A stretch of 64,000 nucleotides of DNA from Scilla litardierei (taxonomy: Eukaryota > Streptophyta > Magnoliopsida > Asparagales > Asparagaceae). The notes below the pieces were generated by a model, which did no database searches, had not been told where the DNA came from, and saw only the letters and a list, made by a program, of their open reading frames with translations. Every line of letters begins with the position of its first letter. Within the stretch, counting starts at the first letter, position 1. Shown in pieces: positions 32,302-43,199 of this stretch. The stretch spans positions 153,024,597-153,088,596 of the forward strand of contig CM061132.1 of the NCBI GenBank assembly GCA_030789695.1. The letters run 5' to 3'. The translations under genes were made by a program, and so were the position numbers.

Positions 32302-32412
32302 GCTCCATGAGTTGGTGGGGTTTAACGGAATGGCTCCATGTGGTTATGGAGTTGGTGTGGTTTAACGGGATGGCTCCATATGGCTATGGAGTTGGTGGGG
32401 CTCCACATAGAA
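32302..32412. repeat. 40-bp tandem repeat, 2.5 copies
   Basis: GAGTTGGTGGGG-type starts at 32309, 32349 and 32389, an exact 40-bp period. Confidence 0.8.
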
Positions 32413-34786
32413 AAGTGTTAGTGGGTATTAAGAAAATTTAGATTTTTCTTGTTAGAAAAAAATATTAATACATATTAATACATTTAATACCATGTGGTAT
32501 ATCATGTAGTATATAAGAAAGATACATCTTATATTTATTTTAAAAATGTATAAACATAGGAATCAATATTATTATAATGGTTTAAATTATGAAAAAATCC
32601 CCAAAATACATGAAAAAAATACAGTAAAAAATATGATTAAAAATACATAGTACAATAGCGGTACATTTGAAAACATGGGGTTACATCTTTACCTCCTTAA
32701 ATCAAATTCCGTCCTCGAAATTTCAAAACAAAAGGAAGTGATATAATCAAAATATTAGTTCAAGAAAACAAAATGTACCAAGTAAACAAATAGTATACAA
32801 AAATACCATTTAAAATAATACAAAATAAAGTAGTATCGGAACATCATCCGCACCATCCTTACGCATATCGCTGCGTGAGATGACCTGCATGGGCCACCAC
32901 AAAAAACATGTCATGCCTCATTCTCCAGAATACATGAGAAATACGAAACTATAAGTGACAAGGCTGCGGTAGTATTTCGACCCAATGATTTGACCCGTTG
33001 ACTCTAAATACTACACAGCGTAAATGTGATATGATAATATAAATCCTGCAGGCCAATGCAAATGCTGGGACAATACGGATGATAGATAAAAGAAATAATG
33101 TACATGCTTAATACACAGAAAGATCACAGAGTCGCAAAATATATATGCATATACATTTATGAGTTTCAAAAAGGTACATTTTATAGTTAGACAAAAGATA
33201 CATGAGAAATCTGAAAGCAAAGTAGAATACATAAGAATGTCTAGATCTCATAAGTAAAAGTTTATACCCCGAAAACAAGTACAACTAACAGCCACAAGGT
33301 ATAAAAAAGGAAGACTGGCCACGTGTAACCTCCGGGAAAAAAAGATGCTCTGCAGTCGCTGGTTCTAACTTGAGAAAAGGGGGTCGGACATGTCAACGCA
33401 TGCCCAGTAGGAAAAGCACAACTATAGAAGTGGTACTATCTTTAACATTGTTATGTCACAATTAAATCATCAACAATTATATTGGGAAACATTAAGGGTA
33501 ATGTAAATTAATTAATAGCCCTAAACGAAAAAGGAAAACATGTGATGATAAGATGCGGTCTAAATGATATTCTAAACAGAAATAGATTCATGCAATGTCA
33601 TTATGCATGGAAGTAATTAAACTACTGCAATAAAAGAAAGTAGTTTCAAATAGCACATGTATTGTTATGTTATTAACTAACACTTTGGAATTCCACGCAA
33701 AATTATATTTCCAAGCAGAATGATAATATGTGAAGGTCTCAGGTATGAAATATAAATAAACTAGTCATTGCACGTGCCCATAGGGCACAGTTTATTTAAT
33801 AGCTGAGTTCTCCCCCCTAAACTTCAAGTTCCCCAAAATTTCAAGTTTTCCCACAAAATTTCAAGTTTCCTCCCAAATTTAAGTTTTCCTGTAAAATTTA
33901 AGTCCCCCAAAATTGTCGTTGCCACATAGGACAAACTTGTCACGTAGGACAAAGTTTTGGCCTAATAGGATAAGATTCAAAATTTTCGTGTTTTATAGAA
34001 TAGATTGTTGCAATTAAAGAAAGGGTTAAATATCATTATTTATGTTTTTTTTGTTTTTGTTGAACTAACGTTTTGGAATCTCGTGTAAGATGTAACTCAT
34101 GTAAGACATACGGCTCTGGACCTCACCGAGGGTGGGTGGAAAATGATACACTACTAGTGAACACGAGCACTATGAAATGGGACATCTTGTAACTCTCACG
34201 TCTCGAGAGTGAGAATATAATACACATCATATACATCATGGTGCATCATGCGTACACCCATATGCCTCTCCAACTCTGCACAACTCTCCCTACCTGCTGC
34301 CGGGAGTGCGAGTAAGATGCAATCTAGTCTAGTCCAGCTCCTTATGTATAAATTTTAATTGAGTTTCCCCCAAACCTCATTTTTGAAATAACTCACATAT
34401 CTCGGAGTAGATCGAAACTTCCAGATTATTATGACACTCTCGTGTTCTTACTCAAATAAATTTGATCAGGTCCAGCATCTCAATATATATGCTATCCATA
34501 ACCACTACTATACTTTAATTTATATTCCACCATTAACATATTAATAATTTCGATAATTATCATCGCATTACATCATATGCCATCATAAACATAACAATGA
34601 TTTCGATTGCCATCATTTACACAAATAAAATAATCATTTGCATAGAAATATCATACTATTGGCATGGAGTAAAGACATGTAATTCTAACATCCTATACAT
34701 CTTCATGTTCGTAAGAATCAACTTTCTTCACAAAACATGGAGTAAATAATTCTTACATACATACTAAACATATCACGTAGCATTAG

Positions 34787-35010
34787 ACATCTTAAAGCAT
34801 AAGATAAGAAACATAACATAGAGTGCTTAAACATACAAAAGCATGATGTGGGAAACATTATATAAATCCCTTAACATCATAAAGCATGATGTCGGAAACA
34901 TAACACAAAGTACTAAGCATCCTAAATCATGATGTATGAAACATAACACAAAGTACTAAGCATCCTAAAGCATGGTTTAGAAAACATAACATGAAATACT
35001 AAACATACTA
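34787..35010. repeat. 43-bp minisatellite, second array
   Basis: Core starts at 34795, 34839, 34882, 34925 and 34968, the same spacing as the array at 23151-23375. Confidence 0.85.
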
Positions 35011-35582
35011 AACATGATACGTAGTAAACATACTAAACATGGCATGAAACATACTACATATAGAATCATGGAGTTATGGCATGAAACATACGAATTATGA
35101 CATGAACTAAACTAACATGGAAGCATGAAATTTGATGTCGCCATCAAAGTATTATTACATGCACAAGGAAATAACAAGGGCCCAACATGAAATGGAACAT
35201 AAGCATTTTAGAACATCATTCATTCTCATATGCATATGAAAACATCAACATCCCTACTACCATATATTGCTACAATCAACATCATGGGCATGTGGCTGCA
35301 GTAACATCATGGGAATGTGGTTGCAGTTAGCATCATGGGCATGTAGAATATCTTAACATGGACCATAACATAACATGCACGATAAGTAGTTAATAGGACA
35401 AGTTAATTTGCTAATTATTATTTGTTTCATGCTAAAGACTATTTGTCATATTAACCATCCTTTCATGCTAAACATCATTGTTTAATGCCACATAACAAAC
35501 TTACATAAAGTTTTAAAGGAACAAGCAAGTACATTTTTAGCATTTGGAACCACTTGGAAATTAACATCATATTTGAAGATAA

Positions 35583-36477
35583 ATGTTGAGAGATGTGTGT
35601 GTCTGTGAGGCAATTTATCTTTATGTATATGTACAAACATCTTGTTCGATGTGAAAGTATGCTTTCTTGTATCAATCGTCAAAGTATTTCTATTATGATG
35701 TCTTAATTAAAGTACTTGGGTGATTTCCTTAGACTTAGAGCAAGGTCATGCATGTATCAATATGAAGATCTCGATTATGAGAAGTGTCTGACCGATAATA
35801 GCTCAAGTCTAAAACATTCGTAGTCGTAGAGGTGTCGAGAATAGGATATCGACACATCGGATAGACTATTGTGTCTTTGTCTTCACCTAGTAGCAGTGAC
35901 GATGATCTCATAGTCGTTCGACTTGAGGAAGTCGGGGACGAGACACAGGTGCTCATTGGAGAATGAGTTCACTGAACGACCTAACGAGAGTTATCACATG
36001 GTTAACATAAACTTATATGTCAATGATATCTCTCAGTGATGATAGGCAAGTTGGTCCTTAGACTTGAGGTCATTGTACAAACCTGTATGTAAACAGTGTC
36101 ACTTATATATCTGACCTAGCTTCGAGGCAAGGCTTGTTGAAAGGTCTTTGTTTGGGTGACACTTGTAGTGTGCGAGGAAAGTAATGATCAAGAGAGATTT
36201 TGTCTTTCTCGTTAATGGGGAGTTGGTTCACGTGTGTTGGTTCGGTCCATGGTAAAAACTGTGGCCAAATTATGTTGGAAGAAGTCCAACGTTAATAAAC
36301 TAAACATCGATAGAGACTAACCGATTTCAAGCTATTAGGGTTGACAGTTGACCATACTATATGCTTGGCTAAGTGACATAGTTATGACGAATGGACTAAA
36401 ACCGCGGCATTTATCACGGACACAGTCAGGGTGGTACCGACAATACTCATGTCAAGCGACTGACCACGTAATGATGA
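35583..36477 (+). mobile_element. Copia LTR, plus strand, first piece
   Basis: Starts TGTTGAGAG and parallels the sense strand of the LTRs of the minus-strand copia element at 36500-45513 (for example GAGGCAATTTATCT near 35608). It is split at 36477 and resumes at 48336 with GATACCGAAATAGGGACG, which matches the point where the homologous LTR continues. Confidence 0.75.
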
Positions 36478-36499
36478 TGTAATGACCCTAACATTAATG

Positions 36500-38808
36500 T
36501 GTTGGGTTTTGATGGACCCTCATGGCATAAATCTATGAACATCCTACGTCGGACGGACGATAGAATCATAAAATAGCAGCGAAAAAAATTATTAAACACT
36601 TTAATAAAAGAACCATAAGGGCATCATGCACCCTAGCCAGGAAAATCTACTATCTTACGGTGGGTCTGACCAACCCAGAAGATAGATATAAACTACTGCA
36701 TATATATGAAAGCACAAATAAAATTGACTTACCCGGAACTTTGCTTCCGCAGAAAACAAAGCGTCGTTTTCAGCAATAACGTTAGCTTCCCAAAGCTAGC
36801 CGCCTCCGCGCCTCCAAAACTGGTCCACCCAAACCGAGTTGGCACCGCACCTCCGAGCCAATCAATTGGTAAAGAAAGTTTCACTTGATTAGACCCACGT
36901 CAAAGACTTTTAGATCAGATCCAAACCTCCTCTTCGTCTTGCTAGTACTCGATCGGAGGATCGAAAGAATTATAAGAGGGAAATAATTTAAGTCTTAGAT
37001 AGAGCGTGCTCAAAAAAATTTTAGAGCTTCTTGAATCAGAGACTTGGTGCAGGTTTCAATGAGAAGGGCTACCCCTTATTTATATAGGGAGCCGTCCCCT
37101 CCTCCTTTTCTACGAGCGATGTGGGGCTATTAAAATGGGTATTTTAAGATTGATTTAATAGAAGTCCAAAATTCTAAAATCAACCATAAATCCTTTTCTG
37201 AGTTTCAAATTTGAAACAACCTATCAAACCGAAGATCTCGAGACAACGACCACATAGAAAAACCGGCGTCCAATTCCTATATCATTTGACCCTTCAAATG
37301 TCAAAAACATGATCTGAAATCGGTTTTCGCAGAAAAACAGCCAAGCATGCTTCATGAGAAGTTGATCAGATCGCACCACGTGGCACAATCTGCATGTATC
37401 ACGTGGCACGTGCCAGGGAGGAGCGGCCCGCACATGCACTCAGGCCCCATCCGGGCCCCGTGCAGTCCTCACGTGGGCGCTCAAGTGCTACTGCACACGG
37501 GCTGTGGCCCCGCTAAATCCGGGTGGGTCTGACCCACCAGGCACGGGTCAGACCCGCAAGCCCTCTTTGTGCCTTTTGAAGCTGTTTTCGTGTTTTCGGA
37601 CTCGTTTGAGCTCCGATTTGAACGCGGTTTCTTCCTTTAATTTCTCAGGAAGTCCCCTTCGATCCCATGCATCATCGTCGATATAATACCAAGTATTAAT
37701 TACACATCATGTGTAAAGTCCCCAATGCTAAACTCTTTAGCTTTAATCTCACAACTTACTTGTAAGCTAAATTATTCCAACGCATCAAATGCATCCCTCT
37801 AAACAATCTTCCAATTACTAAGACGTAAATCCTACTCGGTGTGAGACCCTACGACCTGACCCTACTACAGGTTAGGACTCGAAATCCCTAGACAACAGTA
37901 ACCACGAGCAGCAGGTGTCGTCCCTGTTTCGGCATCATAATTACGTGATTGACCCATCGACAAAAGTGTCGTCAGGATCATACTGACTGTGTTCGTGATG
38001 AATGCCGCAATTTTACTCCCTTCGTTTTAACTATGTCACTGCATAGCTTAGGGTATGATAAATTGTCAACCCTACTAGCTAGCACTGGCAAGTATCATTC
38101 GGTCTTTGATATATACTTGGTGTACTTCCTACAACATACCTTGGCCAAGGGTAAACCAAGAACCATACTATGCCCTTGACACTAACTTCCCATGAACGGA
38201 AGAGACGAATCCTATCTGGATCACTACTTACCTCGTACACTTCAAGTGTCACCTAATCTAAGACCTTTCAGCCAGTGAAAACTTAAGGTTAGATCATAGA
38301 TCTAAGTGATATCGTTTATGCACAGGTTCGTACAATGACCCCAAGTCTTAAGAAGCAACTTGCCTATCATCACTTGAGAGTTATTAATGACAGTTAGTTA
38401 ATGTTTAACCAATTGATAACTCTTTATTGGGTCGTTCACTTCAGTGGACTCATTCTCCAATGAGCAACAGTGTCTTGTCTCCGACTTCGCCAGGTCAAAT
38501 GATTATGAGATCATCAAGACAAAGATACAATGGTCTGTCCGATGTGCCGATATCCTATTCTCAACGCATCTATGACTGTGAACGCTATTAAGACTCGAGC
38601 TCCTATCAGTCAAACACTACTCATAATCAAGATCTCTATCTAGATACGCGAATGACCTTACTATGAGTCTAAGAAAATTATTTAAGTAATTTAATGAAAA
38701 TATCATAACAGAAATACTTTAGACAATTGATACCAGAAAGTATATTTTCATTCATGAACAAGATGTTATACATAGATAAATTGCCTCGAGGGCATACTTC
38801 TCTTAACA
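36500..38808 (-). repeat. 3' LTR of the copia element
   Basis: 2309 bp, plus reading TGTTGGGTTT...TCTTAACA. On the minus strand a TATA box (CTATATAAATA) lies near 37078-37088. Its upstream region carries GGTGGGTC-T-GACCCACC (37522-37538) and CGGGTC-A-GACCCG (37544-37556). Confidence 0.93.
37522..37556 (-). promoter_or_regulatory. GGGTCWGACCC inverted-repeat pair
   Basis: Two adjacent near-palindromes with 8-bp and 6-bp arms starting 22 bp apart (37522, 37544), in the U3 upstream of the TATA box. The other LTR has three (about 44185, 44203 and 44222). Confidence 0.6.
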
Positions 38809-38817
38809 TCTCCCACT
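38809..38817 (-). other. Polypurine tract of the copia element
   Basis: The minus strand reads AGTGGGAGA next to the LTR, the usual copia polypurine tract. Confidence 0.85.
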
Positions 38818-38822
38818 TGCAC

Positions 38823-39357
38823 TCAGGCCCATTTATCTCGGTATGCCATACCACATTTACATACTAATCTCTCTAGACGATCACGTGACAAAGCCTTTGT
38901 GAATGGATCTGCTAAGTTGTCTTCCGTACAGACTCTCAGGAGGTCTATGTCTTTCCTCTTCTCGATATCCCATATCAGGTGATACTTCCGAAGAATGTGT
39001 ATGGATCTCTTGTGGAATCTTGGTTCTTGAACCAGACTGATGGTTGCATTGTTATCGCAATACAGTATTGGATCCTTAACTGTATGCACCAATCCCAACT
39101 GGTTTACGAACTTTCTCATCCAGACTGCTTCCCTTGCCACATCATTGGCTGATATGTACTCGGCCTCCATCGTGGAGTCTGCAATAGTATCTTGTTTGGA
39201 ACATCTCCAACTTACTGCTCCTCCGTTGAGAGTAAAAAACATATCCAGAGATAGATTTGCTATCGTCTATATCACTTTGGAAGCTGGAATTTGTGAAGCC
39301 TTTAATCTTGAGTTCTTCACTTCCATAAATAAAGACCAAATCTTTAGTCCTTCGCAA
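38823..39357 (-). pseudogene. Copia RNase H
   Basis: C-terminal enzyme of the polyprotein, which degrades RNA in RNA-DNA hybrids. It spans two frames (39142-39357 and 38823-39242) with a shift near 39240. TMEAEYIS (second catalytic Glu) and CDNNATI (third Asp) are present. The first catalytic Asp, usual in a YTDA/S context, is Asn here (GFTNSSF). The end HKRSIHI and FTKALSR is typical of copia. Confidence 0.85.
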
Positions 39358-39529
39358 GTACTTAAGAATTGTCTTGGCGGCTTTCTAATGTTCTTCTTCA
39401 GGGTTAGACTGATATCAACTTACTGCACCAAGTGCAAAAGTGACATCAGGTCTGGTACAGATCATGGAATACATTATAGATCTCACCGCCGAAGCATATG
39501 GGATCTTATTCATGTGTTCCCTTTCCAAG

Positions 39530-40327
39530 TCAGTTTTTGAAGACATCTTCTTGGTCCATGATTGGCTGGTATAAAACCACCCTTACTGTTTTCCATGCTA
39601 ACCGTTTTAGCACGGTGTCAATGTACCTGACTTGGGGGAGACTTAGCATCCTTTTAGATCTATCTCTATAGATCTTTACACCTAATATGTAGGATGCTTC
39701 TCCCAAGTCTTTCATGGAGAAGTTAGTTGATAGCCATTCCTTAACAGACTTCAACGTCCCTATGTTGTTGCCTATTATAAGAATATCATCCACGTACAGT
39801 ATGTGGATGACTAAAGAATTTTCACTGGTTTTCTTATAGATGCATGGATCATCCTCATTTCTGACAAAACCAAACTCTTTGGCTGTCTTGTCAAAAGGGA
39901 TGTTCCAACTTCTTAATGCCTGCTTAAGTCTGTAAATTGACCTATGCAGTCTACACGCTTTTCCTTTGCCCCCATTGACTTCGAAACCTTCTGGCGGAGT
40001 CATGTAAATTTGCTCTTCTAAATCACCATTTAGAAACGCGGTCTTTACATCCATTTGCCAGATCTCATAGTCATAATAGGTAGTAATAGGGAGTACGATC
40101 TGGATAGACTTGTGCATAGCGACTGGTGAGAAAGTCTCATGATAATCTATCCCTAGAATCTGACGATAACCTTTCACGACCAGCCTAGCCTTGTACGTTT
40201 CTATCTTCCCATCTGCACCAATCTTCTTCTTGAAGATCCATTTGCAGCCAATAGGAACACTTCCCTTGGGCACGTCCTCTACGGTCCACACCTCATTTAC
40301 GTGCATGGATTCCATTTTGGATCTCAT
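39530..40327 (-). pseudogene. Copia reverse transcriptase
   Basis: A 265-residue open stretch covering most of the reverse transcriptase that copies element RNA into cDNA in cytoplasmic particles. It has CKWIFKKK, KARLVVKGY, DVKTAFLNG and the catalytic YVDD in ILYVDDILI, all in the standard order. The frame is lost upstream (toward integrase) and downstream (toward RNase H). This is the best preserved domain of the element. Confidence 0.92.
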
Positions 40328-40369
40328 TGCATCTAGCCATTTATCAGAGTCTCTACTCCGAAGGTCTTC

Positions 40370-41384
40370 TTAAAAGCTAACAGGATCATCATCTAGAATG
40401 ATGCCATCCTCGACCCCTCCGTCTACGTGAAAATCGTAGTACCTATCTGGGGCTCGAGGAATCCTATCAGACCTCCTAATGACTGGTTGGAAAATTTCAG
40501 TTTCTGCTTCTCCCACTGGTTCTAACACATGTTTTTGTGTTAATTCTCCTTCTGAACATTCGTCCAGATTTACCACCTTGCCAACAGCTTTCTTCATAAG
40601 GAACTCCTTTTCCAAAAAGATGGCATGTTTGGAGACAGCAATCTTTTGTATCTTCAGATGGTAAAAAGTGTACCCTAACAAATGTCTCTGGTACCCAATG
40701 AATTTACACAAAATTGATCTATCTTCCAGTTTGTCTGGATTATTCCTTTTGACATATGCAGGACAACCCCACACCCTTAAATGTTTAAGGTTGGGTTTCT
40801 TGCCACTCCATATCTGATATGGTGCCGTCAGCACAAATTTCGATGGAACCTTATTGAGAATGTACACCGCAGTTTCTAAGGCATATCCCCAGAGGGAGGT
40901 TGGTAACTCAGCTTCACTTATCATGGATCACACCATGTCTAACAAAGTGCGATTTCTTCTATCCGAGACTCCATTATGCTGAGGTGTGTATGGAGGCGTG
41001 ACCTGAGAGAGAATCCCATTCTCTTTTAAATATGTAAGGTATTCATGGCTCAAGTTATTCTCCTCCTCGATCAGATCGAAGAATTTTAATATTTTTGCCA
41101 GTTTGTTTTTCAACTTCGTTACGGTACTCCTTGAATCGCTCAAACGTTTCGGACTTGTGTTTCGTAAAGAACACATGTTCAAACCTAGAGTTATCATCAG
41201 TAAATGTTACAAAATATGAATATCCTCCTTTGGCTAATGTAGACATAGGTCCACATACATCAGAATGTACTAGACCTAAGAGTTCACCAACTCTCTCCCC
41301 TTGTCCTACAAAAGGAGTTTTGGCCATCTTACCTTTGTGGCAAGACCCGCAAGTGTTGTATGACTCATAATTCGAGAGGCCCAA
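40370..41384 (-). pseudogene. Copia integrase
   Basis: Three pieces: 41055-41384 (HHCC-zinc-finger tail CGSCHKGK, first Asp in HSDVCGPM, second Asp in LRSDRGGE), 40928-41197 (QHNGVSDRRNRTLLDMV) and 40370-40924 (C-terminal domain with WGYALETAVYILN and LRVWGCPAYVK). The catalytic Glu expected in GVxERRNR is Asp here. A frameshift separates the first two pieces, and an in-frame TGA directly after LLDMV, where Arg is usual, fits a CGA-to-TGA change of a methylated CpG. Integrase inserts the cDNA; this copy cannot be functional. Confidence 0.9.
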
Positions 41385-41444
41385 GGACCCATCTTTATGT
41401 AACTTGCTAAGTCTCTTCTCTCCGATATGGCCTAGTCTACAGTG

Positions 41445-42029
41445 TCAAAGGTAGGTTTCATTATAACTTGATTCCTTGTGTTTTCGTGTATTAACATTTA
41501 ATATAACTTCATTATTCAAAGTGTACATACCATTGTTAGGGGTCCCAAATCCTAACAATTTACTATCAAAGAAAATGTTCATAACGTTTTCGTTGATAGT
41601 AAAAATATAACCCTCTCTGGCCAAAGCTGAGACGGAGATAATATTGCATAGGAAATTTGGGATATAGTAACATTGCTTCAGAAGCAAGTTAGTACCATTT
41701 GCCAATGTGTGTTTAACATCTCCCACGGACATAGCAGCAACACTTGCTGCGTTGCCGACCTGGAGAATGACCTCATTCTTTTCGAGCTTTCTATTAATTC
41801 TCATTCCCTGTAACGTATTACAAAAGTGAGAGCATGCACTGGTATCTAATACCCATGCATTAGAAGTCACGGAAAGAACTACACTTTGTATAACTATTAT
41901 TGAAGTTGAGGCATCGGTATGCCCTTTCTTCTTTTGCTCCCGCACTGCTCTTGTTTCCCTTACACAATCATTATACGTATTACCAGTTGAAATATTCTTG
42001 TTTAGGATATGTTTAATACCACCCGTCAT
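41445..42029 (-). pseudogene. Copia protease and pre-integrase region
   Basis: A 194-residue open stretch with WVLDTSACSHFC, the aspartic protease active-site region in which the usual Gly after Asp-Thr is Ser. It is followed by the GAG-pre-integrase part (YYIPNFLCNIISVSAL). Protease would cut the polyprotein. An upstream gag is not recognisable. Confidence 0.82.
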
Positions 42030-43186
42030 GCTGCAAAGAATAGAACTCCTAAAATTAGCATGTGTTCATTATTTTTAAATACAAGTAGATTAGTTTTTAT
42101 CCAATTATATTCTCCCACTATTTTAATGATCATATTAAGCCATAACATTAATAAATTTAGTGGAAGAGGGATCCAACCATCCTGAGTCTCACAACCTTGA
42201 GTGTGCTCAACAAGTTGTTTGACTCTGCAGTCGGTAGATGAACTCTTCATCAATCATATCATATATATCTCCCTATAGGTTTCTACCCCTAGTCACTTAT
42301 GATCATGAGTGTACTCATCCAAATCATAATGACTAGTCTAGTCAGACCATTGTTTTCGTGTCTAGCTTAACTTACGCTGGCGCTCGGTGTATGCACGACA
42401 TGACGGTTTGGGTTAAGTTTAGTCTGCATCATATGTAATTAAAAGTTGGTTTCCATAAGATTGTCATGCCACAGATTGAGTGTGCTCAACAACTATAACA
42501 TGTAACCTATAGTCGCCAAGACTTCACAACAAGGAGGGCTACGATTTATCTTGAAGAAGATTATTAACATATTAGACTAGATATAGTTGACGGTGTCACA
42601 TAATCATGATTTGCATCCTTGCGATCCAGCAAAACACGGCCATGGATTTGACTAGGCCAGGATCATTATCCCCAGTTAAGCTTAGGGTGATCCACAACAC
42701 TAGTCAAAAAACACTAGACCGGATCATGGTCCAATGAAGGAAACTCACCATTCATATGTGTGCCATCAACTAAAATTGGCTTCATTAAAACTAGTTAATC
42801 ATATAAACTAGTTGAATCCAAAAATTAAAAATTATTAGGATTGGTTAATAACTTTTATTAAGTCCTTAACAACTATAAGGAATTGATTTTTTAAGGTACT
42901 ATCTTAATCGTATATTAGGCATTTAAAACAAATTTAAATCATACCGAAGCAATCTAAAATTGTCTCATAATTATTAGACAGGTTTTAATGGCTAACCTAA
43001 AAGGTTTTTCTTGTGTTATCAAATAAGGAACAAGAATAAACATGACCATAAAAATTAACAACTTAATTTTATCATATGAAATTAAGTTTCTGCAATTTTA
43101 AATAATCATCTCATGATTATTACATGTTTCTAATAAACATCATATGCATATCATATTATTTGTAAAATTAGATCATTGTAGATTAG
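42030..43186 (-). other. Leader region where gag is missing
   Basis: 1.15 kb between PBS and protease. No gag domain or zinc knuckle could be found. The sequence is AT-rich with many stops. Confidence 0.6.
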
Positions 43187-43198
43187 GCTCTGATACCA
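43187..43198 (-). other. Primer-binding site, initiator tRNA-Met
   Basis: The minus strand reads TGGTATCAGAGC, one base from the LTR end. Confidence 0.92.
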
Positions 43199-43199
43199 A

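Larger units (their letters stand above)
31492..35577 (-). mobile_element. Chromovirus-like LTR region (second piece), with internal duplication
   Basis: Continues 23067-23522 after the Athila-like insertion. 34090-34330 resembles the reverse complement of 47250-47530 in the plus-strand LTR at 36478-48335. The block 23067-23522 plus 31492-31960 is repeated at 34705-35577, so the LTR carries a duplicated segment of about 0.9 kb. No coding sequence was found. A segment at about 33760-34030 differs in character (C-rich runs, TTCAAGTT repeats) and is flanked by partly similar ACTAAC-N-TTTTGGAAT sequences; it may be a further unidentified insertion. Confidence 0.55.
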
